DNA of 56,135 bases, taken from contig JBBSYL010000015.1 in NCBI GenBank assembly GCA_038045265.1, forward strand, positions 1 to 56,135, given 5' to 3'. Position numbers and translations under genes: made by a program. Of this stretch, positions 17,948 through 25,934 are shown piece after piece. The stretch comes from SICV01 sp038045265 (GTDB lineage: Archaea; Nanobdellota; Nanobdellia; Pacearchaeales; GW2011-AR1). Within the stretch, counting starts at the first letter, position 1. The number at the start of each line of letters is the position of its first letter. The notes beneath the pieces were generated by a model. That model was not told the origin of the DNA, did not search any database, and saw nothing but the letters and a program-made list of their open reading frames with translations.

Positions 17948-18121
17948 TTAATGAAGCATAACTCGACCTATATGTCCTTCCCGTTTGACTAAAGCCTTCT
18001 TTTTCATTTAAAACATCATAAATAAACCCTTTCCTTTATCCACTACAAATTTAACTTCTAATAGTCTTTTAGGATGAAATGAATCATAAATCTCAAGTGC
18101 ACGCACTTTAAATTCTTGCAT
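17948..18121 (-). pseudogene. Small open frame interrupted by one in-frame stop
   Basis: An ATG at 18121 follows a good ribosome-binding site (AAAGGAGGTTG). It opens 37 codons (MQEFKVRALEIYDSFHPKRL...), a TAA at 18008-18010, and then in the same frame an ATG and 19 more codons. The whole resembles one 57-codon gene broken by a stop, or two tiny genes. The remainder of 17829-18234 holds no other gene that I can support. Confidence 0.35.
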
Positions 18122-18234
18122 ATCAGCAACAACCTCCTTTCAGCATTACATTTAAGCAAAAAGGTTCAAGAGAAGTTTAATTTATTTTTAGTTTTGTCAT
18201 AGAATGAATGTGTGCAATTCCAATTTAACCATAT

Positions 18235-18483
18235 TTAAACTTTTGTCCATTTCCTGTCAAAACTCTTTATGTAAGAGATTAACGAAATTATTGAGATTGT
18301 AATAAGTGTGTATCCTGCATTTCCTAGCCCAGCAAGAAACATACCAATTCCAAACAGAATAGTTATTATTACAAACCAGCTTGTTAAATTTCTTATTTTT
18401 ACAATTTCATCTTTGCACAGATACGCAATTAAAAATCCTGAGAAAATTCCTATAAAAAGGGTCAAGATTATTTCATAAATCAT
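18235..18483 (-). CDS. Small membrane protein (82 aa)
   Basis: Two to three hydrophobic helices (IILTLFIGIFSGFLIAYL, SWFVIITILFGIGMFLAGL, YTLITISIISLISYI) with a short basic tail. It overlaps the pterin-dehydratase gene by 4 nt, indicating an operon. Function unknown. Confidence 0.6.
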   Translation of the reverse strand: MIYEIILTLFIGIFSGFLIAYLCKDEIVKIRNLTSWFVIITILFGIGMFLAGLGNAGYTLITISIISLISYIKSFDRKWTKV

Positions 18484-18749
18484 ATCTTATCTATCTCCTC
18501 AGCAGCATTAAAATCTTTCTCTGTCAGCCCATGTTCAGAATGAGTTGTCAGTACAAGTCTTACTATGTAATCTTCTATTAATATGCTCGGATGATGATTC
18601 AATTTTTCAGCAATATCTGCAACTTTATTGACAAATTCAATAGATTCTCTAAAATTATAAAATTGATATTCTTTTACAATCGCATTTCCTTCTAAAGACC
18701 AGTTCTTCAAACCTTGTATTCTTTTCTGTATGTCACTTAAAGTAATCAT
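18480..18749 (-). CDS. Pterin-4a-carbinolamine dehydratase
   Basis: An 89-residue protein with the family core: the N-terminal strand-helix (NWSLEGNAIVKEYQFYNF), the catalytic NHHPSI segment, and the TTHSEHGLTEKD motif. The enzyme dehydrates 4a-hydroxytetrahydropterin. In organisms without aromatic hydroxylases its role is uncertain and may concern other pterins. It lies 1 nt from the glutaredoxin gene, so the three genes 18996-18235 form an operon. Confidence 0.9.
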   Translation of the reverse strand: MITLSDIQKRIQGLKNWSLEGNAIVKEYQFYNFRESIEFVNKVADIAEKLNHHPSILIEDYIVRLVLTTHSEHGLTEKDFNAAEEIDKI

Positions 18750-18750
18750 C

Positions 18751-18996
18751 TTATTTGTTTAATAGATTCTTAATCTCCTTAACTAGCTCTTCTTCAGTTG
18801 TATAATCAAAGATTATTCTTCCGCTTATTTCAACCTGTGGGACAGGTGTATGCTTATCTCTTGTTATTATTCTTTCGCTTATCCCTTTATCAGACACATT
18901 ATGCTCTTCATACTTTATTCCTTCTCTGTCTAGAATTTTCTTAAGCTTTATGCAATAAGGACATCCAGGCCTAGTGTAAATTTTTATTTCTGCCAT
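18751..18996 (-). CDS. Glutaredoxin-like protein
   Basis: 81 residues with the redox motif CPYC at residues 13-16 (RPGCPYCIKLK), the cis-proline strand (TPVPQVEI) and a final helix, the full glutaredoxin fold. It reduces disulfides or glutathione-type mixed disulfides in the cytosol; the reductant in this archaeon is unknown. It is the first gene of a three-gene operon. Confidence 0.9.
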   Translation of the reverse strand: MAEIKIYTRPGCPYCIKLKKILDREGIKYEEHNVSDKGISERIITRDKHTPVPQVEISGRIIFDYTTEEELVKEIKNLLNK

Positions 18997-19045
18997 AAGA
19001 TTATCGAGGGAATAAAGATTAAAGACCTTTCGATATACTAGTTTT

Positions 19046-19519
19046 TTAGGTTAATTCTACTTTTTTTGTGTTGGTCTTCTTGAAGAAATTTTCCAAATAT
19101 TCTATTCTGCTTTTATAAACGGCAATCATAGATTCTGGGGGAAGTTCTGTTGAAGATCTTAGTTTATTCTCAGGGTACTCGAGAAAGCAAATATCATATT
19201 CTTCCCACATCTCCAAGGTATTCCAAGGGCTAGCAATAAAACCTTGATGAATTAAAGAATTTCTCCAGTCTTTGTATAATTGAGTCGCTTCTTCTTTCCG
19301 AAAACCCATGTTTGGTAGCGAGAGAAGTTCAACAAATCTAGTTTTTGGAGAGTTTTCCTTAGGATATAACAATCTAGCTAAACTCTCTAAACCAAGAAAA
19401 GTAATCTGAAATATAAGCCTGCCGTGGACCTTATTTTTTGCAAACTCATCTAGTAAGCCAATCCTATTTTTATGAAATTGAACAAACTTATCAATATTTA
19501 CTAAAACTCTTTCGCTCAT
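19046..19519 (-). CDS. HEPN-like helical protein
   Basis: A 157-residue, mostly helical protein. YKDWRNSLIHQGF contains Arg-x4-His, the motif at the active site of HEPN-type ribonucleases and toxins. Whether it is catalytic is unclear and no nucleotidyltransferase partner is adjacent. It stands alone between the glutaredoxin operon and tRNA-Ser, and defence or stress use is only a possibility. Confidence 0.5.
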   Translation of the reverse strand: MSERVLVNIDKFVQFHKNRIGLLDEFAKNKVHGRLIFQITFLGLESLARLLYPKENSPKTRFVELLSLPNMGFRKEEATQLYKDWRNSLIHQGFIASPWNTLEMWEEYDICFLEYPENKLRSSTELPPESMIAVYKSRIEYLENFFKKTNTKKVELT

Positions 19520-19637
19520 GATAAATCTAAATAAATAGAAATTAAAGACTTTCCTATACTCACTTTATATCCAAAAAATTAACGCCCATAAAACCTAGAA
19601 TCCGAAGAGGAGAGCTAGGTGTTATAAGTGTGTGAGA

Positions 19638-19722
19638 CGCCACGACCAGGATTTGAACCTGGGAATCACTTGCGTGAAGCGGGATTAGCAATCCCGTGGA
19701 GTAACCGCTGTCCCATCGTGGC
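19638..19722 (-). tRNA. tRNA-Ser(GCU)
   Basis: The acceptor GCCACGA pairs with TCGTGGC, with discriminator G. The anticodon arm CGGGA-TTGCTAA-TCCCG gives anticodon GCU. A TCAC-GCAA-GTGA variable arm and a CCAGG-TTCAAAT-CCTGG T arm complete an intact type II tRNA. Its TATA box (CGTTTAAAAGT, minus strand 19745-19755) overlaps the stop codon of the upstream homing-endonuclease gene, 28 nt before the tRNA. Confidence 0.93.
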
Positions 19723-19748
19723 TTAATTTAGGCTAGAGAGGCATACTT

Positions 19749-20408
19749 TTAAACGTTTTTGCTGACACTTTTTAGCTTAATCTTATTCTTATTTAGTAAT
19801 CCCTTTTCAACTCTATCTATATGTTTAGAATTTGCAGGTTTAATCTCTTTCATCCATTTAGTCAAATTTTTAAAACCTGCCAGGCATATCTTAAAAGAAA
19901 TACCATCTTTTCTAATATTCTGCCATCTGTGTACTCTAAAATTCATATTTTCAAGGACATTGAATAAATCATTTAACAAATTTTGTGAAGCAAAACTAAA
20001 TTCTATTTTTGGGTAATAAGAATATTTAGTATTATTCTTGCAGAACCACACGCATCCATCAGTATCAAACAGACCTTTAACAAAAGCCATTTTTATTTCT
20101 ATACATCCATTCTTAATATATTCTGGAATACCAACAGTATAAACTTTACTTCCAGGTCTAAATCCTTTTTGAACAAAAAAGTTAGTAATTTTTTTATTAC
20201 TCGTTTGTATACCATAACTGTTAATACCACGATATTTAGGTTTAACTTCAACATTAAAGACATTTTTAATTAAATGAGCAATATATGCATAAAATTCTTT
20301 TTCATCAACACTTCCCCTAATCTCCCAAACTAAACTTCCGCTATTAGTTCTATAAAGGGTTCCATCACCAACATGCATACCAATCAATTCGGCTTCTTGT
20401 TCTTGCAT
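19749..20408 (-). CDS. LAGLIDADG homing endonuclease
   Basis: 219 residues with two LAGLIDADG motifs (ELIGMHVGDGT near residue 7 and AFVKGLFDTDGCV near 108), so a single-chain enzyme with two half-domains. Such enzymes make site-specific double-strand breaks that drive copying of their own gene. The duplicated tRNA half on both sides points to the tRNA-Ser gene as its target (inference). The last codons (AAC GTT TAA) overlap the TATA box of the regenerated tRNA. Confidence 0.88.
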   Translation of the reverse strand: MQEQEAELIGMHVGDGTLYRTNSGSLVWEIRGSVDEKEFYAYIAHLIKNVFNVEVKPKYRGINSYGIQTSNKKITNFFVQKGFRPGSKVYTVGIPEYIKNGCIEIKMAFVKGLFDTDGCVWFCKNNTKYSYYPKIEFSFASQNLLNDLFNVLENMNFRVHRWQNIRKDGISFKICLAGFKNLTKWMKEIKPANSKHIDRVEKGLLNKNKIKLKSVSKNV

Positions 20409-20460
20409 GTATTTAACAAATCAATTAACAATAAATAGATGTGCTGTAACTTCAGAAGAC

Positions 20461-20481
20461 TAACCGCTGTCCCATCGTGGC
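20461..20481 (-). repeat. Isolated tRNA-Ser 5' half (21 nt)
   Basis: Identical to 19702-19722. It begins GCCACGATGG and ends CGGTTA, then diverges into the endonuclease leader. A TATA-like ACTTAAAAGC lies 28 nt upstream, matching tRNA promoter spacing. It cannot form a complete tRNA. Confidence 0.85.
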
Positions 20482-20522
20482 ATAAAGCTAGTGAAGAACA
20501 AGGGCTTTTAAGTTTTGTTATG

Positions 20523-20623
20523 TCAAGATGCTTGACATCTTGAGCATTCAAAGCACGAGCGCCTATTGTGCTTTTTATGTCTGCAAAAAGGGTGAGGTTT
20601 TTAAATAGGATAATCCTATTTAA
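20523..20623 (+). promoter_or_regulatory. Hairpins and palindromic operator before the saccharopine-dehydrogenase-like gene
   Basis: Three inverted repeats stand in a row: TCAAGATG/CATCTTGA (20523-20543), AAAGCAC/GTGCTTT (20550-20574), and an 11-bp-arm palindrome TTAAATAGGAT-A-ATCCTATTTAA (20601-20623). The last one contains the TTTAAATA TATA box itself, so a repressor bound there would exclude TBP (inference). Confidence 0.55.
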
Positions 20624-20638
20624 CATGAAAGAGGAGAG

Positions 20639-21793
20639 ATGAAGTACGATTTTGTTGTCTTAGGCGCAACGGGAATGCAAGGCAGAATAGTATCAAAAGA
20701 TTTATTGAAAAATGGATATTCAGTCCTTTTATGTGGAAGAGATAAATCTAGAGTTCTCCATTTACTTAAAAAATACAAAAAGACGGGTTTTGAATATTTT
20801 GAGGTTACAGATAAAACTTCTACATTAAAAACGATAAGAAACTCCGGCTCAAATATTGTAATTAATTGTGTTGAAGGAGATTGGAATGACAAAGTTCTTG
20901 AAATGTGTTTGGAAGCAGGAGTCCATTCCATTGATCTTGGTTCTGACGTTCCGCTGACGCAAAAGCAGTTCGCTTTAGATTCAGCACTAAAGAAGAAGAA
21001 CCTTATCCACATAACCGGTTGTGGTTCTGTGCCAGGAATAGGAAATGTAATGCTTAGATATATTGATTCCGATTTTGATAAAGTAGATTATGCAGAAGCA
21101 GGATTTGCTTGGGACTCAAATATAAAGAAATTCGTAGTTCCTTTTTCAATGCCAAGTATACTTGAAGAATTTACCTGGCCAGCAGATATGATAGTTAATC
21201 ATAGAGCAGTTGAAATATTGCCCTCAAAAACAGTGGTAAGGTGTTTCCATAAAGCAGTTGATCGGGAAAAGTGTTTCAATGTAGGTCACCATCCAGAAAC
21301 ATATACTTTCTACAAATTCTTTGAGGATAAGGGTGTCAAGACAACCAAATTTTTTGCAGGATTCCCAGATCATTCATATGACATGATTGCAAAGTTGGTT
21401 GAAATTGGATTTGCAGATGAAAAACCAATAAATTATCGTGGAATAAAGATAGTCCCTATGGAATTCCTAGCAGAACTTGTCAAAAAAATAAAAATCCCTG
21501 AGGGATACAAAGAAGTAGAAAATCTTTGGGTGTTTGTAAGTGGAAAAAAGAACGGAAGAAATAAAGAAATAAAAATGGAATGTATAGTTAATACATTAAA
21601 AGGATGGGAAGATGCAGGGAGCAATATAGATACCGGAATGCCAGCAAGTATTATTGCACAATTCATAAAGAAAGGAATAATAAAATCTCCAGGAAGTTTT
21701 TCTCCAGAATTTATTGTTCCTCCAATACCCTTCTTTAAAGAACTAAGAAAAAGAAAGATGATTGTATATAAGAATGGGGAGAGAGTGAATTAG
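20639..21793 (+). CDS. Saccharopine-dehydrogenase-like oxidoreductase
   Basis: 384 residues. The N-terminal Rossmann motif (VVLGATGMQGRIV) binds NAD(P). The following strands (VINCVEGDWND, HSIDLGSD) and the middle HITGCGSVPGIGNVMLRY block match saccharopine dehydrogenase / lysine-6-dehydrogenase-like proteins. The exact substrate cannot be told; lysine-derived or carboxynorspermidine-like imines are family possibilities. The start at 20639 follows GAGGAG closely. Its 3' end overlaps the convergent small gene by 4 nt. Confidence 0.8.
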   Translation: MKYDFVVLGATGMQGRIVSKDLLKNGYSVLLCGRDKSRVLHLLKKYKKTGFEYFEVTDKTSTLKTIRNSGSNIVINCVEGDWNDKVLEMCLEAGVHSIDLGSDVPLTQKQFALDSALKKKNLIHITGCGSVPGIGNVMLRYIDSDFDKVDYAEAGFAWDSNIKKFVVPFSMPSILEEFTWPADMIVNHRAVEILPSKTVVRCFHKAVDREKCFNVGHHPETYTFYKFFEDKGVKTTKFFAGFPDHSYDMIAKLVEIGFADEKPINYRGIKIVPMEFLAELVKKIKIPEGYKEVENLWVFVSGKKNGRNKEIKMECIVNTLKGWEDAGSNIDTGMPASIIAQFIKKGIIKSPGSFSPEFIVPPIPFFKELRKRKMIVYKNGERVN

Positions 21794-22020
21794 CTTTTCT
21801 TTATCTTCTTCTCAGCCCTTGCAATCATATTCTTCTTCAAACCAATAAATATTCCTCCGGATTTTGCTCCAACATATGTGCTCTCCCCTGGCTTAAGAAT
21901 ATCATTCAATTCATCTAATTCAATATCTATATGCGTCACACTTGCATTGCTTTTTCCTTTGACGTGGATATATACATCTGCCTTACCTAACTTTATTTTT
22001 CCTTCTCCCGGCCCACTCAT
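21790..22020 (-). CDS. Small hypothetical protein (76 aa)
   Basis: A basic 76-residue protein starting MSGPGEGKIKLGKADVYIHV and ending in a lysine-rich helix. Beta-rich with no membrane segment. The ATG at 22020 overlaps the stop of the phosphatidyltransferase gene (ATGA), which supports this start over the longer frame. Family not recognised. It likely shares a transcript with the lipid-synthesis gene. Confidence 0.6.
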   Translation of the reverse strand: MSGPGEGKIKLGKADVYIHVKGKSNASVTHIDIELDELNDILKPGESTYVGAKSGGIFIGLKKNMIARAEKKIKKS

Positions 22021-22595
22021 TTTTTCTCTCCCCCTTTGCCTTGAATATCTTTTATATAATAAATAGCGGATATCGTTCCAGTAATTCCTATCGACCCCGC
22101 AATTGGCCAGGAGATATAATTCCAAAAAGGATACTGCAAACTCAATATTAAAGCAGGCAATGCGAATCCTTGAAGTAGTGTTGTCAGCTTAGCAACATAT
22201 CTTGCATTAGGTATTGGCTTTCCTGCAACTAATGCAATAAGTGCAAACGGGGCACTTATAATTTCCCTGCTCATCATCAAAAGAAGCTGAAATCCTTCTT
22301 TTGCTCCAAGCTCCCCCCTAAGTCCAAAAGCTACAATAAAAGCAATTGCTGTTCCAGCCCACAAAAATCTATCAGCAATCATGTCTGCTTTTCTTCCGAA
22401 CTCACTCTCCCACTTGCATCTTCTAGCCAATTGACCATCAAGAAAATCAGTAATTGCCGCTATGGCGAATATAATTACTATCTTTACCAAACTAGCCTTA
22501 ATAAAAACTAAATATATAACAACAAAAGTGAGTATTATTCTGCTTATAGTAAGTGCATTAGGAATTTGGCCAACCCATGAATTGTTGTTTTTCAT
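22017..22595 (-). CDS. CDP-alcohol phosphatidyltransferase
   Basis: A 192-residue membrane enzyme with the signature DGQLARRCKWESEFGRKADMIADR (aligned as DG-x2-AR-x8-G-x3-D-x3-D), which binds CDP and metal. About five to six hydrophobic helices surround it. In archaea the family transfers a polar head group to CDP-archaeol. The exact head group is unknown. The ATG at 22595 (MKNNNSWVG) is preferred to an upstream TTG. Confidence 0.87.
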   Translation of the reverse strand: MKNNNSWVGQIPNALTISRIILTFVVIYLVFIKASLVKIVIIFAIAAITDFLDGQLARRCKWESEFGRKADMIADRFLWAGTAIAFIVAFGLRGELGAKEGFQLLLMMSREIISAPFALIALVAGKPIPNARYVAKLTTLLQGFALPALILSLQYPFWNYISWPIAGSIGITGTISAIYYIKDIQGKGGEKK

Positions 22596-22647
22596 TAAAT
22601 ACAAAAGAGGACAAACTTTAAAAGCCCTTTCCCTCCCCTATATCTAT

Positions 22648-22723
22648 AGCGGAGTAGAGGAGCCTGGAGTCCTCGCGAGGCCCATAACCTCGAGATCGCA
22701 CGGTTCAAATCCTGCCTCCGCTA
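22648..22723 (+). tRNA. Initiator tRNA-Met(CAU)
   Basis: The acceptor AGCGGAG/CTCCGCT has A1:U72, the archaeal initiator hallmark, with discriminator A. The D arm GAGG/CCTC and anticodon arm CGAGG-CCCATAA-CCTCG give anticodon CAU. Two oddities are visible: position 33 is C instead of the near-universal U, and the T stem needs one bulged C (GCA-C-GG against CCTGC). The pairs next to the loop are only partly the usual GGG/CCC. The TATA-like CTTTAAAAGC is at about 22615. Confidence 0.85.
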
Positions 22724-22801
22724 TTATTTATTAATGGGTGGGATTTGATTATTCAATTATTACAATAAAGTTTATTAACAGAGTTTTATCGTTTTTTAAA
22801 C

Positions 22802-24094
22802 ATGGCTTTCAAAAAACTTCCTAAATATCAAGGAGGAACTTTACAAGAAGAGATTGAAAGAACAGGATTTCATAGAGAAGTTTTAGATTCAAGAGCAGTA
22901 GTTATGGGAGAATTTCGTCCAATTAGACAAATTTGTATGGGTATAAGAATTCCAAAGGGTTCAGCACATGACTCTCCAAAAAAACAAGGTTTACATCACC
23001 TAACAGAGCATATGTTATTTAAACCGCAGACAAGAGGAGACATGACTATATTAACCGAAAGAATTGAAGATTTTGGAGGAGTAGTAAGCGCAGCAACAAC
23101 CCCAACATACACTGAAGGACTTATTCAGGTACCTTTAGACCGATATAAACGAGGTTTGCAATATCTTACTCTACTTATGGGAAGAATTCCAAAAGTTAGT
23201 AGGGCAGATTTCGAACATGAAAGAGATGTAATTAAAATAGAGATTGGAAAATACCATGATAATCCTGAATCATTCATTATTGATTTGTTGCATGAAGAAT
23301 CATTCGAATTGCCTTTTGGAAATTCAATAGTTGGAGATATAGATTCAGTATCAAGAATTACCAGAAGAGATGTTCATAATATATGGGAAGCAAGTTATCT
23401 TCCTTCAACATTTATAGTATCTAGTATAGGAGGAATACCTCCAGAGCAAATCGCCAGAGATTTAGAAAAGATTCTAAGAAAACAAACAAAAACGCATCCA
23501 ATAACAGATATTCCAGTAATAGTTCCTAAAAGAAAATTCTCCCATAGGAATATTCCTAGAAGAGGATTGATGGATGCACATCTTGGTTTTTCTTTTATAG
23601 GAACTCCAGTAGAGCACGAAGATGCATTTGCATGGGATGTCATAGATGCATTTCTATGTGAAGGTTTTTCTTCATGCTTGTATCGCTCAATTCGTGAGAC
23701 TAGTGGGCTGATATATCATTTACAATCTGCGCCGTACCAAGTACAAAGAATGGGAGTATATGAATTAAGTCTCCAGACCGATCCTAATAAAATTCATTTA
23801 GTTGAAAAATTAATAAAAAGAGGTTTTGAAGCGGCTAAGAATATGAGCCAATCAGAATTTAGAAAAGCAAAGCAAAAAGCATTAGGTAGATATGATTCTA
23901 GAGAAAGGACATTAGATGAAAGAAGAGAAGAATTTGCAGAGGAAGAACAACAAAGAGGAAATGCAGAGTTATTATATAACAACAGGAGAAATATCGCGAA
24001 AGTTAGACTAGAACAAGTTAGAAGAGTAATTCAAGTACCAAATTTCTCCACAGGAGAAAGAAATTTCAGCTCAGTTTATATTCTACCAGCATAA
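22802..24094 (+). CDS. M16-family zinc peptidase (pitrilysin/processing-peptidase-like)
   Basis: 430 residues. The inverted zinc motif HxxEH is present as HHLTEHMLF (near residue 67). A downstream glutamate region (ERDVIKIEIGKYHDNPESF) and the SYLPSTFIVSSIGG segment match the M16 domain. The length corresponds to a typical M16B protein of two homologous halves, with the catalytic residues in the first. It degrades or processes peptides in the cytosol or at the membrane. No signal peptide was seen. Confidence 0.87.
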   Translation: MAFKKLPKYQGGTLQEEIERTGFHREVLDSRAVVMGEFRPIRQICMGIRIPKGSAHDSPKKQGLHHLTEHMLFKPQTRGDMTILTERIEDFGGVVSAATTPTYTEGLIQVPLDRYKRGLQYLTLLMGRIPKVSRADFEHERDVIKIEIGKYHDNPESFIIDLLHEESFELPFGNSIVGDIDSVSRITRRDVHNIWEASYLPSTFIVSSIGGIPPEQIARDLEKILRKQTKTHPITDIPVIVPKRKFSHRNIPRRGLMDAHLGFSFIGTPVEHEDAFAWDVIDAFLCEGFSSCLYRSIRETSGLIYHLQSAPYQVQRMGVYELSLQTDPNKIHLVEKLIKRGFEAAKNMSQSEFRKAKQKALGRYDSRERTLDERREEFAEEEQQRGNAELLYNNRRNIAKVRLEQVRRVIQVPNFSTGERNFSSVYILPA

Positions 24095-24132
24095 TCAATC
24101 ACATTTTTATACAACCTTTTCTATTGGTGCAT

Positions 24133-24801
24133 ATGTACATTTTAGGAATAGATGACGCTGGTAGAGGACCATTAATCGGTTCAATGTTTCTAGCAGGAGT
24201 TCTAATAAAAAAGGAAGATGAAAAATATCTAAAAGCTGAAGGAGTTGCAGATTCCAAAACCCTTGCCCATGAAAAAAGAATGAAATTAGATGGAATAATA
24301 AAAGATTTATCTAAAAACTTTAAAATCGTTGAATCCACAGCAGAGCAAATAGACCACGCAATCCATTCTGGAGTTAATCTTAATACATTAGAAGCAATAA
24401 AAACAGCAGAAATAATAAATTCTTTATTAGAAAATGTAAAAGAAAAAGTAAAGATAATTGTAGATTGTCCTTCAGTAAATACAAATGCCTGGAAAGCAAC
24501 CCTTATTCATTACATTAAAGACAACAAAGATTTTGAATTACATTGCGAGCATAAAGCAGACGCAAATCACATAAGCGTTTCAGCAGCCTCAATTCTTGCG
24601 AAATGCGCAAGAGAAGCATCACTCCCCAATCTAAGAAAAAAATTTGGAGATTTTGGTTCAGGTTATCCATCAGACCCAACAACAAAGGATTTTCTAAAGA
24701 AACACGGAAATAAGCACAAAGATTCAGGCATATTTAGAAAATCTTGGGCAACTTGGAAAGCGTTATATCCTGAAAGTAATAAGCAGAAGACTTTGTTTTG
24801 A
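24133..24801 (+). CDS. rnhB: Ribonuclease HII
   Basis: 222 residues from the ATG at 24133. It begins YILGIDDAGRGPLIG, where the catalytic Asp-Asp pair of the family lies in the G-D/E-E/D-A-G-RG motif. Later acidic residues occur in IIVDCPSVNTN and HKADANHISVSAASILAK, the archaeal-type RNase HII block. It removes ribonucleotides and RNA primers from RNA-DNA hybrids. The start is preceded by TTTTTATACAACC, a TATA element about 25 nt upstream. Confidence 0.93.
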   Translation: MYILGIDDAGRGPLIGSMFLAGVLIKKEDEKYLKAEGVADSKTLAHEKRMKLDGIIKDLSKNFKIVESTAEQIDHAIHSGVNLNTLEAIKTAEIINSLLENVKEKVKIIVDCPSVNTNAWKATLIHYIKDNKDFELHCEHKADANHISVSAASILAKCAREASLPNLRKKFGDFGSGYPSDPTTKDFLKKHGNKHKDSGIFRKSWATWKALYPESNKQKTLF

Positions 24802-24927
24802 CATAATAGTATATAATCTATAAAAGTATGTTTTTATGTAAAAATTAAAAATAATAATATATTTTATCTTTTATTGTTAGTTAAGCCAAGTCTTGGTTTA
24901 TCCATTACCCATTACATATTTACAGAC

Positions 24928-25548
24928 TTACCATCCATCATCTGTTTCTTTAAGCATTTTAGCAATATTTGCCTGAACTTCAGGAGTTATTCCAAGTCTT
25001 TTCTTTTCAAAATCAGAATCATATCCGTGTAAAACATCATAAACTTCTCTAACTATTCTAGTTCCTTCATCTGAACTTCCGAAATAAGCTATTCTTCCAA
25101 TAAGTCCACATTTCACAGAATCATTTCTTCCAATAGGCATATTCATGTCAAATTTTCTTTCAAGTTTATGTTCTTTATAATCTCTCAATTTAACATTAAC
25201 CTTTCCATGAATAGTCAATACCCCATTCTCCCCTCCAGAGGAAGCATCAGCCACAAAATCATATCCTACAATTATTGCTTTATTTGCCTCAGGAAAAGAG
25301 GTATTAAGAGGTACTTTAACAGTCCTATCTGATTCAAATCTTCCTCTTGGTTCTTGTCCAGAAAGTCTATACTCTACTTTTTTCAAGCTTGCATCATCAA
25401 TCAATCTAAGTTGTAATAACTGTAAATCCGCCCTAAATCTTGAAACATCTATATCATGAACCCTCATAACCTCTTCAACAAAACTACTTCTATTGATACT
25501 TTTTGTAAAATCAAAATCAAGAGCAGTGGTTATTTGTCCATAATACAT
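24928..25548 (-). CDS. Hypothetical protein (206 aa)
   Basis: A soluble, charged beta/alpha protein not recognised by family. It has no signal peptide, membrane segment or catalytic motif. The stretch ASSGGENGVLTIHGKVNVKLRDYKEHKLERKFDMN looks like a beta-sandwich edge. The promoter region 25549-25622 is shared with the divergent chorismate mutase gene and has AAATA-rich TATA candidates on both strands. Confidence 0.5.
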   Translation of the reverse strand: MYYGQITTALDFDFTKSINRSSFVEEVMRVHDIDVSRFRADLQLLQLRLIDDASLKKVEYRLSGQEPRGRFESDRTVKVPLNTSFPEANKAIIVGYDFVADASSGGENGVLTIHGKVNVKLRDYKEHKLERKFDMNMPIGRNDSVKCGLIGRIAYFGSSDEGTRIVREVYDVLHGYDSDFEKKRLGITPEVQANIAKMLKETDDGW

Positions 25549-25622
25549 ATTTAATCAGATTAAAAATACTATTTAAAGATTTATGTGATAAAAGTTTAAA
25601 TACGCACTATTTATACAATTGC

Positions 25623-25934
25623 ATGGAAATTGAAGAAGTAAGAAAGAAAATAAACGAAATAGACTATAAAATAATAGAACTTATTGTGCAAAGATTCAAG
25701 CTTGTAAAAGAAGTTGCACTTCACAAGTTCACAAATAACCTTCCCTTAAAAGATCCAAGTAGAGAAAAAGCTCTTATAGAAGACAGAAATGCAAAGTTTG
25801 AAAAACTAGGATTTAAAGATAGCGGTTTTGTTAGCTCTCTCTACTCAACAATAATAAAAAAATCAATAAAATTACAGAAGAATTATATGAAAAAGCATAA
25901 GAAAGATAGAGAAGAAAAACTAACTGGGGTTTAA
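25623..25934 (+). CDS. Chorismate mutase (AroQ type)
   Basis: A 103-residue all-helical protein with the AroQ pattern: the N-terminal IEEVRKKINEIDYKIIELIVQRFKLVKEVALHK carries the active-site Arg/Lys positions. The RE-x-x-L-I-E-D segment begins helix 2. It converts chorismate to prephenate in Phe/Tyr biosynthesis. No other aromatic pathway gene is nearby, so its use in a streamlined genome is unclear. Its 3' end overlaps the convergent SMC gene by 15 nt. Confidence 0.85.
   Translation: MEIEEVRKKINEIDYKIIELIVQRFKLVKEVALHKFTNNLPLKDPSREKALIEDRNAKFEKLGFKDSGFVSSLYSTIIKKSIKLQKNYMKKHKKDREEKLTGV

Larger units (their letters stand above)
19702..20481 (-). mobile_element. LAGLIDADG element inserted at tRNA-Ser with duplicated tRNA 5' half
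   Basis: The first 21 nt of tRNA-Ser occur twice: at 19702-19722 (part of the whole tRNA) and at 20461-20481 (isolated). The homing-endonuclease gene lies between. The isolated half keeps its own tRNA-type TATA box (20504-20513), so the original tRNA promoter now appears to drive the endonuclease mRNA. The element's 3' end supplies a new TATA box and a regenerated tRNA 5' half. Confidence 0.7.

Noticed and set aside
19702..20481. The LAGLIDADG region as an intron within tRNA-Ser
   Set aside because: A complete tRNA with its own TATA box lies downstream, so no splicing is needed, and the duplicated half covers the whole 5' end rather than a splice motif. It remains a minority alternative.
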